Source: an uncultured Spartobacteria bacterium (GTDB lineage: Bacteria; Verrucomicrobiota; Verrucomicrobiia; Chthoniobacterales; Chthoniobacteraceae). From it: 64,000 nt of DNA. A program made the translations under genes and the position numbers. Shown here in pieces: positions 1 through 8,631 of this stretch (positions within the stretch are counted from its first letter, which is position 1; each line of letters begins with the position of its first letter). Below the pieces are notes generated by a model. That model was not told the origin of the DNA and ran no database searches. It saw only the letters and a program-made list of their open reading frames with translations. The stretch is from assembly GCA_903882875.1 (NCBI GenBank), contig CAIRYQ010000091.1, forward strand, positions 1-64,000, read 5' to 3'.

Positions 1-1
1 A

Positions 2-358
2 CCATCCGGGGTTGACCCCCGACCATCCGGGGTTGACCCCCGACCATCCGGGGTTGACCCCCGACCATCCGGGGTTGACCCCCGACCATCCGGGGTTGAC
101 CCCCAACCATCCGGGGTCGGCCCCCGGCCATCCGGGGTCGTCGGCGAGCCGTCCATCCGCAGGGATGAGCCGTCCAGCCGTGAGGATGAGCCGTCCAGCC
201 GTGAGGATGAGCCGTCCAGCCGTGAGGATGAGCCGTCCAGCCGCGAGGTTGAGCCGTCCAGCCGCGAGGTTGAGCCGTCCAGCCGCGAGGTTGGGACGTT
301 CAGCCGTGAGGCGGAAGTGTCCAGCACCGTCGGCGAGCCGTCCATCTTTGCGGAACGG
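2..358. repeat. 21-bp minisatellite, about 17 units in constant phase
   Basis: About seventeen consecutive 21-bp units start at 2, 23, 44 and so on to 338. The first seven carry CCATCCGGGGTTGACCCC or a close variant, which contains the palindrome GGGGT-TG-ACCCC. Later units carry CCGTCCAGCCGTGAGGATGA, then CCGCGAGGTT variants, and the last three are degenerate. The phase never slips although the sequence changes almost completely, so the two blocks look like one array that diverged. Five of six frames stay open across the units, so an open frame here is no evidence of coding. The array begins at or before the window edge. It may be non-coding or part of a repeat protein. Confidence 0.9.
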
Positions 359-368
359 CTCCGACGGC

Positions 369-548
369 CTACGGCTTGCCGGCAGCGTGCGCCGGCCCAG
401 GTGGCGGAGTGCCGCCGGGGCTCCGGTTGCCGAGTAGTCCGGTGCGCAGGCCGCGCAGCTTCACGGTGAGGTCGTGGTCCTTGCCGAGGAGGCCCTCGGC
501 GACCTTGCCGGTGTAGCTGTCCTTCAGTGGATCATTCAGGTCAGGCAT
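369..548 (-). CDS. Small hypothetical protein, 59 aa
   Basis: The ORF starts MPDLNDPLKDSYTGKVAEGL and ends in a Pro/Gly-rich tail. GC at third codon positions is high, as in the neighbouring genes. AAAGGAAC lies about 6 nt before the ATG and is a plausible ribosome-binding site, one of the better ones in this window. No signal peptide or membrane segment is visible, and I recognise no family. The minisatellite lies directly downstream. It could be the remnant of a longer gene, but codon bias and the ribosome-binding site favour a real small gene. Confidence 0.5.
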   Translation of the reverse strand: MPDLNDPLKDSYTGKVAEGLLGKDHDLTVKLRGLRTGLLGNRSPGGTPPPGPAHAAGKP

Positions 549-637
549 GACTGTTCCTTTCGCCTTCTGGGTTGGGTTTCCCTGCTCCGGACGCCGGGCG
601 GTGCATCCGACACGACACCTCGCCGGGACTTCGTGAT

Positions 638-657
638 GGGAACAAGACCATGTTCCC
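638..657. other. Short hairpin between two minus-strand genes
   Basis: GGGAACA and TGTTCCC form a perfect 7-bp inverted repeat with a 6-nt loop. It lies downstream of the phosphodiesterase gene and upstream of the small gene at 369-548. No T-run follows on the minus strand, so it is a weak terminator candidate and could equally be an operator. Confidence 0.3.
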
Positions 658-715
658 TTTGCATCCCCGCAATCCCTGAAAAAATGCGCGGCACGACTGC
701 CAAATTCCGGCGCGG

Positions 716-1720
716 CTACTTCGCCGGAGGCAGGAGCGGAGTCTTGTCCCAGCCCCACGCGGGATCGATCGCGAGGCCGAGATGCTTGAAAATCGTGGGC
801 GGCACGATGCTGTGGCCGCATTTTTGATCGAGCACCGCTCCGCCGCGGAACGGCCCGCCGTGTGCGAGCAGCCAGATGTTCCGTTCGTCGGGCGTTTGTT
901 TGCCGTGGTCGGTGTGGATGCCGCCGTGATCCGTCGTCGCGAGGATGAGCCAGTCCTCCTCGGCGAAGTGCGGGCGCGCGCGCAGCGCGGCGAGCACGTC
1001 TGCCGTGAGCGCGTCCACGCGGCCGATGGCGTCGAGGTAGGGCACGTTGTCGGCGGAGAATTTCCCCGCGCGATCCACTTCGGCGTGGCCGGTCTCGTCC
1101 ACCTGGCCGAAGTACACGAAGAGCGCGTCGGGATTTTTGTCGCGGAGCAGCGCGACGGCGCGGTCGCGGATCATCGCGTCGAATTCCGGCCAGTCGCTTG
1201 CGTGCTTCGCCGGGTCGGGGCGCAGCGAGACCTTTGCATCGAGGAACTCCGCGCCGTCCGCGCGCGACGGGTCGGCGATGAAGTCGTGGATCTGCACCCA
1301 GTTCACGAGCGATGCGCAGAATGCCGAGGGCTTTGCGTCCTTGATGCGGCGCATGAAGTGCGGGTTCTGCGCGATGCGGTGCTGCTCGAATTTGTTGCTG
1401 CCCACGCCGTGCCGGTCGCGCCACACGCCGGTGAGCACCGTGCTCCAGCCCGGCCCGCTCTTCGTCGCCTGCTCGGTCGCGCCGCCGATTTCCCCGCCCG
1501 CGAAAACGCTCCAGTCCGCGCAGCCTTCTTTCGCGAGACTGCGAAAGGCCGGCGCCCTGCCGGATTCCATCGCGGCGCGCAGCGCGTCGGCGCGGCAGCC
1601 GTCCACGCCGATGAGCAGCACGCGTTTCCCGCCGAAGTCGTTTTCCTTTCCCGGCCCGCTGGCGGAGGCGGTGGAGAGTGTCGTGAAGATTGCGGCGGCG
1701 AGAAGGGAGAGAGTGCGCAT
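716..1720 (-). CDS. Secreted alkaline-phosphatase-superfamily phosphodiesterase
   Basis: 334 aa with an N-terminal signal peptide (about residues 1-20, ending STASA). The metal-binding core of the alkaline phosphatase / type I phosphodiesterase superfamily is visible. LLIGVDGCRADAL (about 36-47) gives the first metal-binding Asp. GWSTVLTG (about 91-98) holds the likely Ser/Thr nucleophile. VDETGH (about 205) and TTDHGGIHTDHG (about 260) give the remaining Asp/His ligands. The family hydrolyses phosphate mono- or diesters, or pyrophosphate bonds, outside the cytoplasm. The substrate cannot be told from sequence. The gene diverges from the double esterase gene at 1838 across about 117 bp that must hold both promoters. 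Confidence 0.82.
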   Translation of the reverse strand: MRTLSLLAAAIFTTLSTASASGPGKENDFGGKRVLLIGVDGCRADALRAAMESGRAPAFRSLAKEGCADWSVFAGGEIGGATEQATKSGPGWSTVLTGVWRDRHGVGSNKFEQHRIAQNPHFMRRIKDAKPSAFCASLVNWVQIHDFIADPSRADGAEFLDAKVSLRPDPAKHASDWPEFDAMIRDRAVALLRDKNPDALFVYFGQVDETGHAEVDRAGKFSADNVPYLDAIGRVDALTADVLAALRARPHFAEEDWLILATTDHGGIHTDHGKQTPDERNIWLLAHGGPFRGGAVLDQKCGHSIVPPTIFKHLGLAIDPAWGWDKTPLLPPAK

Positions 1721-1837
1721 GGGGAGTGGCGTGCATTCGTAGGTGCTGCGGCACGGCGATGTCGAGTGGCTGGAATGTCATCGGCATGTCAAAGCGCGCG
1801 CTTGATCGTCCGCGGAAACCCGGCCCACACTTCGCGC

Positions 1838-3289
1838 ATGAAACTCCGGCTCCTTCTCCTCAGCCTGTTCTGTTCATTGTTTGCGGTGCGCGGTGATGAC
1901 TACGAGGCGCGCACCTTTTCCTCCGCCGACGGCGCGAAGCTGCCGTACCGGCTGCTCCAGCCCGCGGCCGTCGAGGCCGGGAAAAAATATCCGCTCGTGG
2001 TTTTCCTCCACGGTGCGGGCGAACGTGGCGACGACAACGCCGCGCAGCTCAAGCACGGCGCGCCGCTTTTTGCGAAGCCCGAGTCCCGCGAGAAATTCCC
2101 GTGCTTCGTCCTCGCGCCGCAGTGCGCGAAGGACAAGAAGTGGGTCGAGATGGACTGGGGCGGCGCGAGCGGCATCGCGCCCGAGGATCCCGGCGTGATG
2201 CAGAAGCTGCTGCTCGGCGCGGTGGATTCGCTCGCGCAGGAGTTCCCCGTCGATCCCGACCGCATCTACGTCACCGGACTCTCGATGGGCGGCTACGGCA
2301 CATGGGATCTCATCACGCGGCATCCGGAAAAATTTGCCGCCGCGATCCCCGTCTGCGGCGGCGGAGACAAGACGAAGGCCGCCGCCGCGAAGGGCGTGCC
2401 CGTGTGGGCATTCCACGGGCTTGCGGACAACGTCGTGATGCCCGTGCGCACGCAGGACATGGTTGCGGGAGTGCGCGCCGCGGGCGGCAAGGCCGCGCTC
2501 ACCGAGTATCCCGGAGTCGCGCACGATTCGTGGACATTCGCCTACGCCGAGCCAAACCTGCTGCCCTGGCTTTTCGCGCAGCGCCGCGGCCAGCCCGCGC
2601 AGAAGATGGGGCTCGCCGTGAGCCAGTACACGGCGCTCGCGATGCCGCCGGAAAATGTGTTCCCCGGCGCGGGGCCGCTCCAGCTCGCGCCGTGGTTTCA
2701 GAAACTGTGGATGATGCGCCGTGTCGAATTCGCGAAGAACCGCGACCGCGAACAGCGCCCGGTCGTGTTTTTCGGGGACAGCATCACGCAGGGCTGGAAC
2801 GATCTCGCGAAGGACTTCCCAAATTTCGCCGTCGCGAACCGGGGCATCAGCGGCGACACCTCGCGCGGCCTGCGCTACCGCCTGAAGGAGGATGTGTTCG
2901 AACTCCACCCGCGCGCCGTCTGCCTGCTCATCGGCACGAACGATCTCTCGCTCGGCGGCACGCCCGCGCAGGTGATTGACAACATCAAGGCCATCGTCGC
3001 CGAGCTGGAAAAGCAGAACCGCAATGTGCGGATCGTGATCAATCTCGTGATGCCGCGCGGCCCGCAGCCGGGGCTCTTTCCCGACAAGATCCGCGAGCTG
3101 AACGCGCTCATCCAGGACTTCGCAAAGAAGAACGGACGCATCGTGATCTGCGACACCTGGAGCCTTTTCGACGATGGCAAGGGGAGCTGCAAAAAGGCCG
3201 AGTTCCCCGACATGCTGCACCCGAACAAGGCCGGCTACGCAAAGTGGAAGGCCGTGCTCGATGAGATTTTTGAGAAGCTCAACCTGTGA
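1838..3289 (+). CDS. Secreted two-domain esterase: alpha/beta hydrolase + SGNH hydrolase
   Basis: 483 aa with a signal peptide (about 1-19). Residues about 22-250 form an alpha/beta-hydrolase domain of the dienelactone-hydrolase / polyhydroxybutyrate-depolymerase type. Its nucleophile motif is GLSMGG (Ser149), with probable acid Asp197 and His229. Residues about 305-480 form an SGNH/GDSL hydrolase with all blocks: FFGDSITQGW (Ser315), NRGISGD, GTND (Asn368) and DMLHP (Asp458/His461). Both catalytic sets look intact. Each family includes carbohydrate de-esterases such as acetyl-xylan esterases, so a role in deacylating plant or algal polysaccharide is a fair guess. The longer upstream open frame is only the antisense of the phosphodiesterase gene. 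The ATG at 1838 directly precedes the signal peptide. Confidence 0.85.
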   Translation: MKLRLLLLSLFCSLFAVRGDDYEARTFSSADGAKLPYRLLQPAAVEAGKKYPLVVFLHGAGERGDDNAAQLKHGAPLFAKPESREKFPCFVLAPQCAKDKKWVEMDWGGASGIAPEDPGVMQKLLLGAVDSLAQEFPVDPDRIYVTGLSMGGYGTWDLITRHPEKFAAAIPVCGGGDKTKAAAAKGVPVWAFHGLADNVVMPVRTQDMVAGVRAAGGKAALTEYPGVAHDSWTFAYAEPNLLPWLFAQRRGQPAQKMGLAVSQYTALAMPPENVFPGAGPLQLAPWFQKLWMMRRVEFAKNRDREQRPVVFFGDSITQGWNDLAKDFPNFAVANRGISGDTSRGLRYRLKEDVFELHPRAVCLLIGTNDLSLGGTPAQVIDNIKAIVAELEKQNRNVRIVINLVMPRGPQPGLFPDKIRELNALIQDFAKKNGRIVICDTWSLFDDGKGSCKKAEFPDMLHPNKAGYAKWKAVLDEIFEKLNL

Positions 3290-3397
3290 GCGCGGGGAAG
3301 CGGGGCCAATGACGGGCGGCTCGTCTTTCGTCCGACGACGCCGGGCTTCGTCATTCGTGATTTCGCTGGCACGCCTCTTTCTTAGTAGGCCGCCGTC

Positions 3398-6300
3398 TTG
3401 ACCCAGCCCACACAGCCCGCCCTCCGCCGGAAACCCGGCGGCATCCGCACGCACATCATCGCGGGGATCGTCTTCGCGATCCTCTTCATCGTGCTCGTGA
3501 ATGTGCGGCCTTTCTCGCCGTGGTATCCGCCGGGCTCGACGGTTGATTTTGTTGCGGAGATCGCACCGCCCGCCGACTGCGTGATGCAGATCGGCAAGGC
3601 CATCTACGGCGGCATCAGCGTGCATCCCGGGGGCCGCGTCCCGGTCGCGAAATCCGACACGCCGCGCACGGTGCGCATGAAAGTGCGCGTCGAGGAATGC
3701 GATGCGCTGCTCTTCCAGCCAAACGTTTCCGGCGGTGTGATGGAGCTCTGCAATCCGCGCATCGAGGACGCCGACGGACGCGTGCTCCATCGCTACGCGG
3801 TCGAACATGTGAAGCCGATGGCGAGGGAGGTCATCGGGAGCGCCGCGAACGGCGTGATGAAGCTCAAGCTCGTTCCGGGCTTCGAGATGCTTTTTGAAAC
3901 CGAGCGGGATCTCGGACTGCCCGGCGATCTCTGGCCGGGATGGGGCATCGTGCTCGCGGAGTTCTTTGCCGTGGCGATCCTCTTCGGCGGACTGTGCGCG
4001 CTCATGTCGCGGCGTTTCGCCGGCGCGGGTGCGAGGTTCGCCGCGACATTTGCAAAATGGATGCAGGCACGCCCGAAAACCGCGCTGCTCTGCGTCGCGA
4101 TCGCGGGCGTGATCGCGACGTGCCACCCCGTGATTTTCCTCGGTCGCAGCTTCGTCTCGCCGAACAACGGTGCGCGTGCGCTTTACGCCGGCTTTCCGAG
4201 CCTGCCGGGTGAAAGGAAGGCGCCGGTGAAGAATGTGAAGGGCAGCGACCTTGGCGCGATGATGTGGGCGTTTGTGCCGTACTCGGTCATCCAGCACGAT
4301 GCGCTCGCGCATGGCGAATGGCCACTGCGGAACCGCTACGCGGGCTGCGGAGTCGGCCTGCAGGGACAGGGGATCTCGATGTTTGGCGACCCGCTGCACC
4401 TCATCCCCGTCGCCGCGAATGGCGAGGCGTGGGCGTGGGATGTGAAGTTTCTCCTCGCCCGTCTGCTCTTCGCCTGGGGCGTCGGCCTCGTCGTGCTCGC
4501 CGCGGTCCGGCGCACGGGCGTCGCGCTTCTGCTTGCCGCGTCCGCATCGTTCATCGGGCATTTCGCCTACCGTTTCAATCACGGCGCGCACTTCACGATG
4601 TGCTACGCGCCGTGGGTGCTGCTGCCGTGGGTGCATGCGTTGCGTGCGCGCTCCTTCCGTGACGCGCTGCGCTGGATGCCGCTGCACGTTGTCGCGAGCA
4701 TCGCGCTCTTCAGCAGCGGTGCGATGAAGGAGGCGGTCATCCTTCTCGGCACGCTGAATGGCACGGGCCTGCTCGCGCTTCTGCTGCGCCCGCTGCCGTG
4801 GCGGGAACGTCTCGGGCCCGTTTTCGCGATGCTTGCGACGAACGGAATTTTCGCGCTCGTCGCAGCGCCGTTCTGGATGACGTTCGCGGACCTGCTCGCG
4901 AATGCGCGCACGATCTACGATCGGATGGAGGTCTATCAGATCCAGCCTTCGATGCTCGTGGGTCTGTTCGACGATCTTTTCCCGAGGCAGCTTTGCAATG
5001 ACGAGGACTACGCCAATCCGTCCGGGAATTTCCTGCTGCTCCTCGGCGTGCTCTGGTCGCTCGTCCGTGCGCGCTCGCTCGCCCGCGAACCGCTCTGGCT
5101 CGCGTGTGCGATCGCCGCCGCGTGCGCGCTCGCGTTTGCATACGGAGTCGTGCCGCCCTCGTGGATCGCCGCGATGCCCTTCCTCGGAAAGATCTGGCAT
5201 GTGGACAACTGTTTCTCCGTCGCCGCGATCCTGCTCACCTTCGTCCTCGCCGCGTTCGGTCTGCGCGACTGCCTCGATCGGCGCGACGACCCGTCGTGGC
5301 GCGGCGACTGGGTGATGTTCTGCATCGCCGTCGGCGCGCTCTACGCGTCCTATTTTGGCTTCACGCACGCGGTGCATCGTTCGGGACTGTCATTGCTCAC
5401 GGTCGGCAAGACGGTGCCGAAGAGCCCTTTCTTCATGGGCTACGCGCTCGCCCTTGCCGCGGCGGTGATCGCGCTTCCGCTACTGTGGCGGCGGTGCGCG
5501 CGGACCGGCCTCGGCGCCGGCGGATGGCTTGCGATGGGCGCCGCATTTTTCGCGATCCATTTCCGCCATGCGTACTATGCGGAGACAAAATTCGACGCCT
5601 ATGTGTGGAGCCCGCAGGGGCGGCCCGACTTCCATGCAAAGTCCCCGGCGATGGAACAAATCCGCGGCCTCATTGCGGCCTCGCAATCCCCGGCGCGCGT
5701 CATCGGGACGTACATGAATCTTACGCCGGACATCAACGCGCTCTACGGAGTCGAGTCGCCGTTCAGTTGCGACGCCGTGAGCAACCGCTGGCAGTGGGAG
5801 TTTGCGGATGCCGCCGGCTTTGAGCGCGTGTGGTTCTGGCGCGTGCTCATTCCGGAACAGCTCGTCCCGCGGCTCCTGCCGGGGCTCGACGTGTTCGGCG
5901 CGCGATATTTCGTCAGCACGCCGATCACGAATGCGCCGGAAATTCCCGGCCTCGTCTCGCTGGGCCGCACGGACATGTTGGTCCACGAGAACCCGACGGC
6001 ATGGCCGCGTGCATTTTTTACCGACCACATCACGGCCTACTCTCAGCCGCGCGAACTGATCGAAATGGTGAAGGCCATTCGCGGCGTCCCATTCGCGGCG
6101 GTGCAGTCCGGCGCGCCTTTGGAGCCTGGCACGCCCGCACCCACGGCATTGGAAAGTGACCCGACGATCGAGAAGCACACCGTCGTCCCCGCGACGGACT
6201 ACCGCCTCACTCCCAACACCACCGCATTCCGCGTCAACGCCACCGCGCCCGGAGCCGTCGTGCTCGGCGAGGCGTTCGAGCAGGGAAATTACGTCGTGAC

Positions 6301-6490
6301 CGTGGATGGCGCAAAGGCCGAGCCCTTCCGTGTGAACCACGCCTTCCTCGGAGTGCTCGTGAACTCCGCCGGCCCGCACGAGATCGTCTTCACCTATCGC
6401 CCGCGCCTGTGGCGTCTGTCGCTCGGTGTCGCCGCGGCGGGGATTCTCCTCGCGGTGCTCGCGATTTTCATGAGCCGCCGCACCAACTGA
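3398..6490 (+). CDS. YfhO-like polytopic membrane protein
   Basis: 1030 aa. There is one membrane helix near the N-terminus (about 20-38), then about 150 mostly soluble residues. About a dozen hydrophobic helices follow (about 180-760), then a C-terminal soluble domain and a last helix just before the RRTN end. The C-terminal part has YfhO-family features: an FGARYFVS segment, then EAFEQGNYVVTVDG, and AGPHEIVFTYRP before the final helix. In Firmicutes YfhO acts in glycosylation of cell-envelope polymers as a GT-C-like membrane enzyme. The substrate here is unknown. A stop codon lies four codons before the TTG at 3398. Any later start would cut the first helix, so TTG is the best choice. Confidence 0.7.
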   Translation: MTQPTQPALRRKPGGIRTHIIAGIVFAILFIVLVNVRPFSPWYPPGSTVDFVAEIAPPADCVMQIGKAIYGGISVHPGGRVPVAKSDTPRTVRMKVRVEECDALLFQPNVSGGVMELCNPRIEDADGRVLHRYAVEHVKPMAREVIGSAANGVMKLKLVPGFEMLFETERDLGLPGDLWPGWGIVLAEFFAVAILFGGLCALMSRRFAGAGARFAATFAKWMQARPKTALLCVAIAGVIATCHPVIFLGRSFVSPNNGARALYAGFPSLPGERKAPVKNVKGSDLGAMMWAFVPYSVIQHDALAHGEWPLRNRYAGCGVGLQGQGISMFGDPLHLIPVAANGEAWAWDVKFLLARLLFAWGVGLVVLAAVRRTGVALLLAASASFIGHFAYRFNHGAHFTMCYAPWVLLPWVHALRARSFRDALRWMPLHVVASIALFSSGAMKEAVILLGTLNGTGLLALLLRPLPWRERLGPVFAMLATNGIFALVAAPFWMTFADLLANARTIYDRMEVYQIQPSMLVGLFDDLFPRQLCNDEDYANPSGNFLLLLGVLWSLVRARSLAREPLWLACAIAAACALAFAYGVVPPSWIAAMPFLGKIWHVDNCFSVAAILLTFVLAAFGLRDCLDRRDDPSWRGDWVMFCIAVGALYASYFGFTHAVHRSGLSLLTVGKTVPKSPFFMGYALALAAAVIALPLLWRRCARTGLGAGGWLAMGAAFFAIHFRHAYYAETKFDAYVWSPQGRPDFHAKSPAMEQIRGLIAASQSPARVIGTYMNLTPDINALYGVESPFSCDAVSNRWQWEFADAAGFERVWFWRVLIPEQLVPRLLPGLDVFGARYFVSTPITNAPEIPGLVSLGRTDMLVHENPTAWPRAFFTDHITAYSQPRELIEMVKAIRGVPFAAVQSGAPLEPGTPAPTALESDPTIEKHTVVPATDYRLTPNTTAFRVNATAPGAVVLGEAFEQGNYVVTVDGAKAEPFRVNHAFLGVLVNSAGPHEIVFTYRPRLWRLSLGVAAAGILLAVLAIFMSRRTN

Positions 6491-6503
6491 CGGCGGTGCG
6501 CGA

Positions 6504-7406
6504 TCACCAGTTCTCCGTCACGGTCTTGCAAAGGCCGATGAAGGTCTCCTCGACCATGCTCATGCGGCGGCCCTGCCAGTGCAGGATTCCCCACCGGCGC
6601 TTGAGTTTCCTTTTCCCGAGCGGCAGCGCGACCAGCGTCCCTGCTTTGAGTTCCTTCGCCGCCGTCCACGGCGCGAGGATGCTGATGCCGAGGCCGAGTT
6701 TCACGAGTTCCTTGATGGCCTCCATGTTTCCGAGGTCGAGCTGGCTGAAGAGCACGATGTCATCTTCGCGGAAGTATTCCTCGATCATCGCCGACGTGTA
6801 GCTCTTGCGCTTGTACACGATGTAATTCTGCCGCGCGATTTCGCTCCGCTCGACGCGGCCCGCACGTGCCCACGGGTGCTGCGGACTCACGATGAAATGC
6901 AGCTCGTCCGTGAACAGCGGGCGGAAGTCCTGCGGCTCGCCGCGCTTCGGCTCGAGGTTCACCGCGAGATCAATTTTGTGCGCGCGCAGCGCATCAATCA
7001 TCTCCGGCGTGTCGCCCGGCTCGATGGAGATCACGCAGTTCGGGAAGCTCTCCTTGAACTCACGCAGCACTCCGGGGAGCACATGCTGGCACGCCGTCGT
7101 GCTCGCGCCGAGACGCAGCCGGCTCTGTCCCCACTTGCCGAGCCGGCCGAGTTCCGCGCGCGCCTCGGACATCTCGGCGAGCACTCGTGTCGCACGCGCG
7201 AGGAGCTGTTCGCCAGCCTGTGTGAGCACCGCCTTTTTGCCCATCTTGTCCAAAAGGCGACAGCCCACTTCGCGTTCGAGCGCCTTCATCGAGTGGCTCA
7301 CGGCGGATTGTGAAAGGTGAAGCTCGCGCGCGGCCTATGTGAAGCTGCCCGTGCGTGCGAGGATGCTGAATGCTCGAAGCTGTCTGCTGTCCAATGGTTG
7401 CGGCAT
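6504..7406 (-). pseudogene. LysR-family regulator interrupted by an amber codon at codon 24
   Basis: From the ATG at 7406 to the stop at 6504 the reading frame is 300 codons, the normal LysR length. It reads MPQPLDSRQLRAFSILARTG, then SFT, then TAG (7337-7335), then AARELHLSQSAVSHSMKALE and an intact effector domain. The stop replaces a residue that is usually Glu or Gln in the winged-helix motif. A single base change (GAG or CAG to TAG) explains it. The longest stop-free piece (from GTG at 7301) lacks most of the recognition helix. The gene diverges from the nitrate locus and was probably its activator, like NtcB-type regulators. Recent inactivation, a sequencing error or suppression of TAG are all possible. 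The rest of the frame shows no decay. Confidence 0.85.
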
Positions 7407-7408
7407 GT

Positions 7409-7423
7409 ATGAATGCCATTCAT
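7409..7423. promoter_or_regulatory. Perfect palindrome, probable LysR operator
   Basis: ATGAATG-C-CATTCAT is a perfect inverted repeat with a 1-nt centre. It lies 3 bp before the LysR start codon and about 45-50 bp upstream of the expected start of transcription of the nitrate locus. That spacing suits a LysR-type site controlling both directions. The binding protein is inferred from position only. Confidence 0.55.
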
Positions 7424-7431
7424 CATCCATA

Positions 7432-7460
7432 TGAAAAACTCGCAAGCCATTTATGATAAT
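7432..7460 (+). promoter_or_regulatory. Candidate promoter of the nitrate locus
   Basis: GATAAT (7455-7460) matches a -10 hexamer at five of six positions. The hexamer 17 bp upstream (TGAAAA, 7432-7437) is a poor -35 element. A good -10 with a weak -35 is common at promoters that need an activator, and the palindrome at 7409-7423 is well placed for one. Confidence 0.35.
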
Positions 7461-7501
7461 CCGCATGGCACGCTGGCACGCAGTGCGCTAACGGCCCGGT
7501 C

Positions 7502-8578
7502 GTGGCAAATTCATCGTCGGCCAAAACGGGGAAATCCCGGAGCAAAAAGGAAATCATCCGCATCGGCTTTGTCGCGCTGACTGACTGCGCGCCGCTCGTG
7601 ATGGCGCAGGAACTCGGCCTTTTTGAAAAGCACGGGTTGCATGTGGAACTCAGCCGCGAGATCGGTTGGGCGACAGTCCGCGAAAAAATCATCTACAACG
7701 AACTCGACGCTGCGCACGCACCCGCGGGAATGCTCGTCGCCGCCGCCGCCGGCCTCGGCGGAATCCACGCGGACTGCCTCACCGGACTCGTGATGAATCT
7801 CCACGGCAACGCCATCACGCTCTCGCAGCGGCTCTGGCAGGCGGGCGTGCGAGACGGCAAAACTCTGCGCGATTTTGTGCGCAAGCGCGGACGGGCGGTC
7901 ACGCTCGGCACGGTGTATCAATGGTCTTCGCACTCGGTGCTCCTTCGGCTGTGGTTGAAGGGCCACGGTCTGGATTTTGAAAACGACGCGGCGGTGGTGG
8001 TGGTGCCTCCGTCGCAAATGGTGGCCCACCTGCGCGCGGGACATCTCGACGGGTTCTGCGCGGGCGAGCCGTGGAATTCCCTCGCGGTGATGTCCCGCAC
8101 CGGCTGGGTGGTCGCGCGCAGCGCCGAACTCGCGCCGCAGCATCCGGAAAAGGTGCTCATGGTGCGCAGTGATTTTGCCACGCGCCACGACGCACAGCAC
8201 ACCGCACTCATCGCTGCGCTGATCGAGTCGGCACGCTACTGCGACGATCCGGCAAACCGCGAGAAGGTCGCCGACACACTCGCGCACCCGCGCTACGTCG
8301 GCACGGAGGCGGAGGCGATCCGCCGCAGCATGAGGGCCGTGTACGACTACGGCAACGGCCGCACCGAGCCTTGCGCCGGCTTCAACATTTTTGCCCGCGA
8401 CAACGCGAACGAACCCGATGCGCGCAAGGCCGCGTGGGTTTCGCAGTCGCTGATCACAAGCGGCCTTGCCTCTGCCGCGCAGATTCCGCGCGACATTGGC
8501 GAACGGTGTTTTCGCCCGGACATTTTCGCCCGCGCCCTCGCGCTCGTGAAACCCGAACGCATCTCCTCCGCCGCCTGA
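7502..8578 (+). CDS. NrtA/CmpA-type nitrate-binding protein without signal peptide (NasS-like)
   Basis: 358 aa of the NrtA/CmpA periplasmic-binding-protein fold. IIRIGFVALTDCAPLVMAQE (about 19-38) is the typical opening. A HAPAG loop (about 79) and a GEPWNSLAV segment (about 183) follow. There is no signal peptide, only a short basic leader. No ABC permease or ATPase gene is next to it. Both points fit a cytoplasmic sensor such as NasS, which binds nitrate or nitrite and controls the antiterminator NasT, better than a transport subunit. No NasT/ANTAR gene is present in the window. The start is GTG at 7502; an in-frame stop at 7457 rules out a longer protein with a signal peptide. Confidence 0.75.
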   Translation: MANSSSAKTGKSRSKKEIIRIGFVALTDCAPLVMAQELGLFEKHGLHVELSREIGWATVREKIIYNELDAAHAPAGMLVAAAAGLGGIHADCLTGLVMNLHGNAITLSQRLWQAGVRDGKTLRDFVRKRGRAVTLGTVYQWSSHSVLLRLWLKGHGLDFENDAAVVVVPPSQMVAHLRAGHLDGFCAGEPWNSLAVMSRTGWVVARSAELAPQHPEKVLMVRSDFATRHDAQHTALIAALIESARYCDDPANREKVADTLAHPRYVGTEAEAIRRSMRAVYDYGNGRTEPCAGFNIFARDNANEPDARKAAWVSQSLITSGLASAAQIPRDIGERCFRPDIFARALALVKPERISSAA

Positions 8579-8631
8579 AACCAACCATCCTTGCAGTAGA
8601 CCACCAACACCGATCACCAACGAAAACACCC

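Noticed and set aside
12-437. Plus-strand ORF across the minisatellite encoding heptads such as LTPDHPG and MSRPAVR
   Set aside because: Five of six frames are open across these 21-bp units, so openness means nothing; the frame also overlaps the better supported small gene on the minus strand.
369-1787. 472-codon minus-strand ORF
   Set aside because: Its upstream part is a shadow of the phosphodiesterase gene in another frame; only its last 59 codons look like a real gene.
1874-5377. 1167-codon minus-strand ORF rich in Arg, His and Glu
   Set aside because: It is antisense to the double esterase and YfhO-like genes, as expected in GC-rich DNA with strong third-position bias.
7466-7486. TGGCAC-rich sequence resembling a sigma-54 promoter before the nitrate locus
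   Set aside because: The second box (TTGCW) is missing at the required spacing and no enhancer-binding protein gene is nearby.
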